Positions 1 to 5,462 of a stretch of DNA of 9,666 bases are shown here, piece after piece. The notes below the pieces were generated by a model. That model did no database searches and was not told the origin of the DNA. It saw only the letters and a list, made by a program, of their open reading frames with translations. The stretch is from a bacterium (GTDB lineage Bacteria; Patescibacteriota; Microgenomatia; UBA1400; RBG-16-45-19). Made by a program: the position numbers and the translations under genes. The stretch lies in NCBI GenBank assembly GCA_003247275.1, contig QKAA01000024.1:1-9666 (forward strand), given 5' to 3'. Within the stretch, counting starts at the first letter, position 1. Each line of letters opens with the position of its first letter.

Positions 1-156
1 TCACGAGTAACTCCTCCAGGAAATTTCCAAATTAGCGTCAGTACTAAACAGGGTCGCGAAACTGTAGAATCTCGCCTCAATCCATTTACTAACACCACAA
101 CAGCTATAGCCCCGACAGAAACAACAATTGCATCTAGCTCTACAACTGTTGAGTAG
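1..156 (+). CDS. C-terminal fragment of an unrecognised protein with a Thr/Ser-rich tail
   Basis: Frame 1 is open from the window edge to a TAG at 154-156, followed directly by a second in-frame TAG. The other two forward frames close within the first 35 bases or so, which supports this frame. The visible 51 residues begin with a stretch that could be a beta-strand-rich domain edge (VTPPGNFQISVSTKQG), pass through ESRLNPFTN, and end in a low-complexity Thr/Ser/Ala tail (TTTAIAPTETTIASSSTTVE). Such tails are common at the ends of secreted or surface proteins, but neither a membrane segment nor a sorting motif is present in the visible part. I do not recognise the family, and the start lies outside the window. 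The next gene lies 151 bp downstream on the same strand, behind a hairpin, so it is probably a separate transcript. Confidence 0.6.
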   Translation, partial: SRVTPPGNFQISVSTKQGRETVESRLNPFTNTTTAIAPTETTIASSSTTVE

Positions 157-249
157 TAGTGGTAGCCTAAACCAATAACTTTCCTAAGTCATAAAAACTT
201 TCTTGCTTGTGACCACCTAAAAAACGATGATACGATTAACTATGCATCA

Positions 250-289
250 ACAAAAAACGTGCCGTTTCTAAAACAACGGAGTTTTTTGT
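250..289 (+). terminator. Hairpin with T-tract, probable terminator of the upstream gene
   Basis: An outer stem pairs 250-258 (ACAAAAAAC) with 281-289 (GTTTTTTGT), and an inner stem pairs 262-266 (CCGTT) with 275-279 (AACGG) around an 8-nt loop. The run of six T after the inner stem is terminator-like. The element is A/T-rich on both sides, so it could also act on the minus strand. Its 3' edge is only 18 bp from the ATG at 308. This leaves no room for a complete promoter after the hairpin, so it may instead sit in the leader of the 308 gene as an attenuator. Terminator is the simpler reading. Confidence 0.45.
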
Positions 290-307
290 CGAGCGTGTAC
301 AACTGCC

Positions 308-1720
308 ATGCTTAAAAAAAGAATACCAACCATCATCGGGCTAATTCTCTTAATTATTGGGGCAGTTAGTGGTGTCATTTTTATTAACCAGGGGACTGAT
401 TTCCTTCCTCGAGCCGCTCCAGAATATGTCCCTCAAAAAATAAAGATTACCAATATTACCGATACCAGCTTTGTAGTTTCTTGGGTAACCAAAGAACCAA
501 CCATTGGCTTTTTACGCTATTCTGATTCAGTCTTAAATTTATCTGAAACCGCTACCGACGATCGAGATCAATTAGCTGGATCAAGCAGCGATTATCGCAC
601 TCACTACATTACCCTCCAGAATTTAACACCAGGAGCAAAGTATTATTTCAAGTTGGGTAGCCAAAAAAATCAACTCTACGATGATAATGGCGATCCTTTT
701 GAAATTGCTCTTCCTCAGTCGCTACCCAACAACAAAGAAACCGATACTGCCTTTGGTAGTGTGGTTACTGCTGTAGATACCCCAGCAGAAGGAGCTATCA
801 TTTACATTTCCCTTCCCAATGCCACTCCGCTTTCTGCGCTGGTTAAACAGAACGGTAGCTGGGCTGTCAACTTAGCCATGGCTCGCTCAAGTGACCTCAC
901 TCAAGCCATTAGCTATGATCCCACCACCACCAGGATTGATCTTCTCGTCCAAACTGATGATAGTGATCCAACCACAGCTGTCACCACCACGGCCAATGAT
1001 CAGCCCGTTCCCACCATTACTATTGGTCAAACCAATAATTTCGTTAACTCGTCATCCCAATCAACTTCCACCAACCCATCGCCGTCGCCATCATCAACCA
1101 ACGAGCAAAATCAAGATAATCCAACCCAAGCCAGTAAATTTTCTCTCAAACCAATTCTCGTCACTGATGATACAACGCTTGCCATTACCTCTCTACCCAA
1201 TGACGGCATTATTAGTTCTTCCCAACCAGAATTTTCCGGTACTGCTCCAGCCAATACCAAAATTACCATCAATGTTCATTCACCTTCTGCCCAAACCACC
1301 CAAATTCTCACCGATCAAACTGGTTCCTGGAGTTGGCTTGTCGAAACCCCCCTTGAAGCAGGGGATCACACTATCACCATTTCATATGTTGATAGTTCTG
1401 GAAATGTTCATAGTGTTGAACAATACTTCGTTATTGACTCAACTCAATTGCAGCAAGTTGATTTGTCTTATACGGCCACACCAGCCGCGGCTACCCCAAC
1501 TCCCACCCCCAAAGCTACCCCAACTCCCACCCCGACTACAATGGCTGTAGCTACCCCGACTCCAACTCCTAAACCGACTCCCACTCCCACCCCAACGAGT
1601 ACCGCCACCAGCGCTGCCATCTTGGTAGCTGGAAATGTTGAGCCTAGTCTGGTTATGGTCCTGTTAGGTCTTCTCTTTGTTGGATTTGGTGCCTACGTCG
1701 TTGCTCCCGCCAAAAAATAA
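308..1720 (+). CDS. Membrane-anchored surface protein with FN3 and Ig-like domains and a Thr-Pro linker
   Basis: This 470-aa protein is predicted to sit on the outside of the cell. Residues 1-4 are basic (MLKK), and 8-26 form a hydrophobic signal or anchor segment. Residues about 43-135 look like a fibronectin type III domain (ITNITDTSFVVSWVTKEP, then the TPGAKYYFKLGS strand typical of FN3). Residues about 146-240 resemble a carboxypeptidase-regulatory or SpaA-like beta sandwich. Residues 245-280 are a Ser/Asn/Pro-rich linker. Residues about 290-378 look like a bacterial Ig-like repeat (GTAPANTKITINV, TGSWSWLVETPLEAGDHTITI). Residues 395-434 are a Thr-Pro repeat, and 448-466 form a C-terminal membrane segment ending in AKK. 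No catalytic motif is visible, so an adhesive or structural role is inferred. No Shine-Dalgarno precedes the ATG, and no alternative in-frame start lies just upstream. The gene converges on the PMT gene with 15 bp between stop codons. The Thr/Ser/Pro-rich linkers are plausible O-glycosylation targets. Confidence 0.85.
   Translation: MLKKRIPTIIGLILLIIGAVSGVIFINQGTDFLPRAAPEYVPQKIKITNITDTSFVVSWVTKEPTIGFLRYSDSVLNLSETATDDRDQLAGSSSDYRTHYITLQNLTPGAKYYFKLGSQKNQLYDDNGDPFEIALPQSLPNNKETDTAFGSVVTAVDTPAEGAIIYISLPNATPLSALVKQNGSWAVNLAMARSSDLTQAISYDPTTTRIDLLVQTDDSDPTTAVTTTANDQPVPTITIGQTNNFVNSSSQSTSTNPSPSPSSTNEQNQDNPTQASKFSLKPILVTDDTTLAITSLPNDGIISSSQPEFSGTAPANTKITINVHSPSAQTTQILTDQTGSWSWLVETPLEAGDHTITISYVDSSGNVHSVEQYFVIDSTQLQQVDLSYTATPAAATPTPTPKATPTPTPTTMAVATPTPTPKPTPTPTPTSTATSAAILVAGNVEPSLVMVLLGLLFVGFGAYVVAPAKK
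1490..1600 (+). repeat. Imperfect Thr-Pro coding repeat (24-bp period)
   Basis: A 20-bp unit beginning GCTACCCCAACTCC is exact at 1490-1509 and 1514-1533, offset by 24 bp. A diverged copy starts at 1550 and runs on into CCGACTCCCACTCCC units. It encodes ATPTPTPK, ATPTPTPT and ATPTPTPK-PTPTPTPT, residues 395-430 of the surface protein. The repeat is a tandem expansion inside the gene that keeps the reading frame. It probably forms an extended, rigid spacer between the Ig-like domain and the C-terminal membrane anchor. Repeats of this kind often vary in length between strains by slippage. Confidence 0.85.
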
Positions 1721-1735
1721 CCCATCAAATAGTCA

Positions 1736-3034
1736 TTAACGCCAAGTCGGTAAAAAGAATCGTAATTTTATCGCCTCTTTAGTAAGTGGTATTCCAATAA
1801 TAATCGGCAACAAAAATAGTGCCATTACCGTTATCGAGAGCACTGTCAATCCCGCCAAACTTTTCCCAACAGTTCCTTCATTCCACCAACGTCGTATGAA
1901 AACAGCCAATCCCAGCGATAAAAACGGAATCGCTGGTGTGTAGTGATAAAAAAACATAATCCTTGGCGAAAATAACCATGGTGCCCAACAGGCAAAATAA
2001 GCCACCGGTAATACTAATGCGGGTAAAATTGTTTGTTTTTTAAACAGGATTTTTTTCTTTTTCCATCCCATCAACACTAAAGAAACCACCAAACCCATCT
2101 GCGCCAATAACCCAAACCATAGCAATAGAGGATTTGCTAAATCATAAATAAGTGACTGCTGACCACCTTCAAGATAATCAACAAAATACCATACTGGCCG
2201 AATCATCAGTGGCCATTCCCATGCTTTTGACTGAAACGGATGAGTTGCCTCCAAATGCGTTTGGTACCACCAAATTTGATCATGTAATTCCTTAAATTGT
2301 CCCAGTGTATGACCTTGAAGCCAAAATTGACTATAACTCAAGATGTAAATTGTCAGCGGGAGCACAATAAAAGTCACCAGAAGCCTTGGCAATCCCCGCC
2401 ACCATTTTTTACCTAAAACTATCAAGTGTTGCAATTCCCACAGGCCAATCATTAATCCTACAAACACTCCACTCCACTTTGTTGAAATTGATAACCCCAT
2501 TAAAATTCCACTCAACCACAACCATTGTCTCCATAAACGAGACAAATACACTTGTTGACGCGCCTTAACGTAAGCAATAACAGCAGCCACCATAAAAAAA
2601 GTCACATAAATATCATTCATGCCAATTCTTGATTGAGCGATCAACAATCCATCAAGCGCACAAAACCATGCTGCAATCAGACCTACATTTTTATCCTTAG
2701 TTAATGTCGCTCCCAACAGATAAGTTAGCCAACAAACGCCTACTCCAAACAATACTCCAGGAAATCTCCATGACCAGGCAGATTCCCCAAACAAAACGAT
2801 TCCACCAGCCATAAATAATTTTGCTATCGGCGGGTGTAGCCATTCATAAGCCGTTCCTGGTTCGGGTGCTTTATGCCACCATTCATATCCAGCAGGATCA
2901 TTTTTCGCATAAGCTTTCGCCGTCACTGCGTGATACACCTCATCAAAATAATACGTATCCGGAACGTCCAATCGATAAAGTCGAATGCTAAATGCTATCA
3001 GGAGAATAGCAGCCAATAAATAAATTTTTTTCAT
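1736..3034 (-). CDS. PMT-family (GT39) protein O-mannosyltransferase-like membrane glycosyltransferase
   Basis: This polytopic GT-C enzyme should transfer a hexose, classically mannose from a polyprenyl-phosphate donor, to Ser/Thr of proteins crossing the membrane. In the 432-aa form, the FDEVYH motif lies at 30-35, with the acidic pair D31/E32 in the first external loop. It is followed by HPPIAK (67-72), SRIGMNDIY (135-143) and STKWSG (184-189). Further on lies a PMT-like loop with THPFQSKAWEWPLMIRPVWY. These are characteristic of the PMT/GT39 family. Roughly nine to eleven hydrophobic segments are visible. The length is shorter than eukaryotic PMTs, which carry MIR domains, and similar to bacterial ones. 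The frame extends 12 bases further to a TTG at 3046. I prefer the ATG at 3034 because the TTG lies inside the likely -10 box. Its stop is 15 bp from that of the Thr/Pro-rich surface protein, a plausible substrate. The sugar donor and acceptor are not shown by the sequence. Confidence 0.9.
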   Translation of the reverse strand: MKKIYLLAAILLIAFSIRLYRLDVPDTYYFDEVYHAVTAKAYAKNDPAGYEWWHKAPEPGTAYEWLHPPIAKLFMAGGIVLFGESAWSWRFPGVLFGVGVCWLTYLLGATLTKDKNVGLIAAWFCALDGLLIAQSRIGMNDIYVTFFMVAAVIAYVKARQQVYLSRLWRQWLWLSGILMGLSISTKWSGVFVGLMIGLWELQHLIVLGKKWWRGLPRLLVTFIVLPLTIYILSYSQFWLQGHTLGQFKELHDQIWWYQTHLEATHPFQSKAWEWPLMIRPVWYFVDYLEGGQQSLIYDLANPLLLWFGLLAQMGLVVSLVLMGWKKKKILFKKQTILPALVLPVAYFACWAPWLFSPRIMFFYHYTPAIPFLSLGLAVFIRRWWNEGTVGKSLAGLTVLSITVMALFLLPIIIGIPLTKEAIKLRFFLPTWR

Positions 3035-3045
3035 CTTAAATATCA

Positions 3046-3053
3046 AGTATAAA
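3046..3053. promoter_or_regulatory. Overlapping divergent -10 elements between the two GT-C genes
   Basis: The 26-bp gap between the ATG at 3034 (-) and the ATG at 3061 (+) contains AGTATAAA. Read forward, TATAAA (3048-3053) is a 5/6 match to TATAAT and puts the start of transcription about at the ATG of 3061. Read in reverse, TATACT (3051 down to 3046) is also a 5/6 match and puts the start 4-5 nt before the ATG at 3034. The two boxes share four base pairs. I see no convincing -35 on either side, and neither gene has a Shine-Dalgarno at this start. Both mRNAs would therefore be leaderless or nearly so. Confidence 0.5.
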
Positions 3054-3060
3054 TGATCAC

Positions 3061-4719
3061 ATGTACAATAAAAAAGGTATGAACAAACGCCTCAAGACTA
3101 AATCGGTTCCCAAACTCTTTTATTTCTATTTTGTCAGCTGGTTTAGCTATTTTGCCTATATATGGTCTCATGCCATTCAGATTAAACCTGATGGCTGGTA
3201 TGCTGCCTATTTACCTCATTGGGCTGACGGTGCCGCCCACCTCTCTTATATGGCCAGTACCGGATATCGTACCCAATTTCCTCAGTTCCACCCGCTCTTT
3301 ATTAACCATCCCTTCTCATATTCCTACGCTGCCGACTACCTAAGCGGCACCCTATTGCGTTTTGGTATCAGCTTACCCATTGCCTACAACATCACCGGTA
3401 TTATTTTTTCAGCTTTTCTTTTGCTTGCCCTCTGGAAATTAGTCAAACTAGTAACTCAGTCAAACAAACTTACCTTTATTTCCCTCAATCTTTTTTTGTT
3501 CAGTGGTGGTTTTGGTTGGATTCACTTTTTAAGTCCAGGATCATATCAACAAGCTAATCAAAAAGCTGTCGGATTTTTTGCCACTCTGACTCAAATTCCC
3601 AATACCGATATTGTCTGGCTCAATCCTATTGTTGGCGAACTGATTCCACAACGCGCCATTGTTTTAGGTATGACCATCGGCGGATTTCTTCTTTATTATT
3701 TTATTCGCCACTTTATTGATAAAAAATCCACCTCAAACTGTAAATTATTCCTCGCCGGAACTCTTTTCGGATTAATGCCCATCGTTCATCCTCACACCGC
3801 CTTAGTTTTAGCCGCCGCATTTATTATTTTTGGTCTCTGGTCCATCAAACAGTCAAAAAATCGTTCTCGCACCATAGTTGAGTTGTTAGCCTGGGCAGTT
3901 CCCGCCATCAGTCTTGGTTTAATCCTAAGCCAACACATTCTCCCCACCTCAGTCTCGCAAACCTTTTTTAAATTTCATCCTGGATGGTTAGTCAGTAATA
4001 CCGCTACTAACTGGTTTCGTTTTTGGTTTGATAACTGGGGCCTCCTGTTACCGCTCGCCCTAATCGGCACATACATCGTTTCCAACAGGCTCAAACTAAT
4101 TTTGTTGCCTTTTTGGTTGTGGTTTACCGCTGCCAATCTTTTTTTATTTCAACCCTACGATTGGGACAACGCCAAAATTCTCACTTGGGTAAATTTATTT
4201 TTTACTATTCCAACAGTCTTTTTGCTCAAAAAAATTTGGGCAAAACCGAAAATTTATTCCAAAGCGATAGTCATAATTCTCATGGTTTCTCTCATGTTTT
4301 CTGGTGCTTTTGATGCCGTTCATCTGCTTGATACCCAATCAAAAAAAATCCGCTTACTAAGCACCGAAGAAATCGTTGCCGCCAATTTTATTCGTAAGAG
4401 AACCCTTGATGACGCTGTTATTCTTACTTCAACCACTCATAGAAACTGGGTATCCGTCGCCACTGGTAGGCAAATTCTTTGCGGCTATCTTGGTTGGATG
4501 TGGACCTATGGCATCGAAGCTTCAGGTCGGCAATCAGATATTGCTGCCATTTACAAAGCTACTCCCCAAGCTCCGCGACTAATTGAATCTTATGGAATTG
4601 ATTACATCGTTATCGGGCCAGAAGAACGCAATGAATTCAAAGTCAACCAAGCGTTTTTTGATGCCAATTATCCACTCTTTTACCAGAGTCAAACCATCAA
4701 AGTGTATCAAGTTAACTAA
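3061..4719 (+). CDS. GT-C-like polytopic membrane protein, probable glycosyltransferase
   Basis: This 552-aa protein has about ten or more hydrophobic segments (first near 18-37) and a soluble C-terminal domain from about residue 430. The first external loop carries HWADGAAHL (53-61), with D56 and H60 placed like the catalytic acidic loop of GT-C enzymes. The loop also has HPF at 83-85. A QPYDWDNAK motif lies at 364-372, near the end of the membrane region. The tail has STEEIVAANFIRKR and GIDYIVIGPEER (512-523), a pattern seen in many uncharacterised prokaryotic GT-C proteins. It would act at the outer face of the membrane using a lipid-linked sugar. Donor and acceptor are unknown and I cannot assign a named family. 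The ATG at 3061 fits a leaderless start; an in-frame ATG at 3079 is preceded by AAAAAAGGT, too close to be a good Shine-Dalgarno. The stop overlaps that of tpiA by 4 bp on the opposite strand. Confidence 0.75.
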   Translation: MYNKKGMNKRLKTKSVPKLFYFYFVSWFSYFAYIWSHAIQIKPDGWYAAYLPHWADGAAHLSYMASTGYRTQFPQFHPLFINHPFSYSYAADYLSGTLLRFGISLPIAYNITGIIFSAFLLLALWKLVKLVTQSNKLTFISLNLFLFSGGFGWIHFLSPGSYQQANQKAVGFFATLTQIPNTDIVWLNPIVGELIPQRAIVLGMTIGGFLLYYFIRHFIDKKSTSNCKLFLAGTLFGLMPIVHPHTALVLAAAFIIFGLWSIKQSKNRSRTIVELLAWAVPAISLGLILSQHILPTSVSQTFFKFHPGWLVSNTATNWFRFWFDNWGLLLPLALIGTYIVSNRLKLILLPFWLWFTAANLFLFQPYDWDNAKILTWVNLFFTIPTVFLLKKIWAKPKIYSKAIVIILMVSLMFSGAFDAVHLLDTQSKKIRLLSTEEIVAANFIRKRTLDDAVILTSTTHRNWVSVATGRQILCGYLGWMWTYGIEASGRQSDIAAIYKATPQAPRLIESYGIDYIVIGPEERNEFKVNQAFFDANYPLFYQSQTIKVYQVN

Positions 4720-5402
4720 GATACCTTTGAGACCAAAGCTGTCCAAGAGTCAACTTCTAAACTTGCTCCACCCACCAAAGCTCCCGATATATTGCTGCAA
4801 GCAGTAAATGAAGCAATATTCTCGGCAGTTACCGAGCCCCCATATAAAACTGGCACATCGGCTGCTGCCAACTGAATGATTTTTTGAGCCATAGCGTCAG
4901 CTTCCTCAGGGGAATCCGGTTTACCGCTGCCAATTGCCGATAGTGGTTCATACGCAATAATCATTCGTTCAAACTCATTTTTTTCAAAATAAGCTAATTG
5001 CGATTCTAAATATGGCTCATCCACACACACAATTGGAGTCAAACCCGCATCGATCACTTGTCGCGCTTTTGCCGCCACTGCCGCATTTGTTTCATTAAAA
5101 TAACGTCTTCGCTCAGAATGACCCACAATCACAAATGAAGCAAAATCTTTGATCATTTCGATCGCCACTTCACCTGTATAAGCCCCATACGGGTACTGAG
5201 ACACATCTTGCGAACCTAATTTTAACAGTGGCTTATCTTTGAGTAACTCAGCCATACGCGGCAAAAACGGCAACGGTGGACAAATCGCTACCACATGATC
5301 TGACGTACCTGAATAGTTGGCCACGAACTCTTCCGCTTCAGTTAAAGTTTTATGACTTTTCCAATTCCCAATCAAATAAACAGGTTTTGCCGCTTGTGCC
5401 AT
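4716..5402 (-). CDS. tpiA: Triosephosphate isomerase, short form
   Basis: The enzyme interconverts dihydroxyacetone phosphate and glyceraldehyde 3-phosphate in cytosolic glycolysis. All the key residues are visible: GNWKSHKT with N13 and K15, the electrophile H95 in GHSERR (94-99), catalytic E152 in AYEPLSAIGSGK (150-161) with the flexible loop 6, and phosphate-binding YGGSV (187-191) and GALVGGASL (207-215). At 228 residues it is about 20 shorter than typical bacterial TpiA of about 250. The loss lies between VCVDEP (125-130) and the catalytic Glu, where the helix and following segment are compressed, and CIGE is replaced by CVDE. The start is supported by a Shine-Dalgarno GAGG (complement of 5411-5414) 8 nt before the ATG, unlike most neighbours. 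The gene stands alone, divergent from the helicase, with no other glycolytic gene nearby. Confidence 0.96.
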   Translation of the reverse strand: MAQAAKPVYLIGNWKSHKTLTEAEEFVANYSGTSDHVVAICPPLPFLPRMAELLKDKPLLKLGSQDVSQYPYGAYTGEVAIEMIKDFASFVIVGHSERRRYFNETNAAVAAKARQVIDAGLTPIVCVDEPYLESQLAYFEKNEFERMIIAYEPLSAIGSGKPDSPEEADAMAQKIIQLAAADVPVLYGGSVTAENIASFTACSNISGALVGGASLEVDSWTALVSKVS

Positions 5403-5410
5403 AATGTGAT

Positions 5411-5437
5411 CCTCGCTACTATGCCTTTGTTATTTTA
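5411..5437 (-). promoter_or_regulatory. Candidate tpiA -10 element and Shine-Dalgarno
   Basis: On the minus strand, TAAAAT (complement of 5432-5437) is a 5/6 match to the -10 consensus. It would start transcription near 5424, giving a leader of about 22 nt that contains the GAGG Shine-Dalgarno at 5414-5411. No clear -35 is seen at the standard distance. tpiA is the only gene here with a conventional leader and ribosome binding site at its main start. Confidence 0.4.
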
Positions 5438-5453
5438 TTAGTCCCATCATAAA
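5427..5453 (+). promoter_or_regulatory. Candidate helicase promoter, near-leaderless
   Basis: CATAAA at 5448-5453 (4/6 to TATAAT) is preceded by TTGTTA at 5427-5432 (4/6 to TTGACA) with a 15-bp spacer. The predicted start of transcription is 5460-5463, at or within 3 nt of the ATG at 5463. There is no Shine-Dalgarno. The match is weak alone. It is listed because the spacing repeats that seen before 3061, 8450 and 9235. Confidence 0.35.
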
Positions 5454-5462
5454 TCCTCTATC

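Noticed and set aside
157..307. Possible small RNA or tRNA in the gap before the surface protein gene
   Set aside because: No cloverleaf or conserved T-loop sequence can be made. The only structure is the hairpin at 250-289.
891..1550. A 219-codon open frame inside the surface protein gene, rich in Pro, Leu and His
   Set aside because: It is a frame shadow of the Thr/Ser/Pro-rich coding sequence: the composition follows from the +1 reading of ACC/CCA codons. No domain is visible, and the host frame has clear FN3 and Ig-like domains.
1490..1600. Tandem short repeats that might be mistaken for a CRISPR array or a replication iteron
   Set aside because: The period of about 24 bp is in frame with the coding sequence, there are no unique spacers of constant length, and it encodes a Thr-Pro linker.
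3035..3046. TTG start at 3046 adding four residues (MIFK) to the PMT protein
   Set aside because: The TTG overlaps the edge of the predicted -10 box, has no Shine-Dalgarno, and the ATG at 3034 fits the near-leaderless pattern. The choice is not certain.
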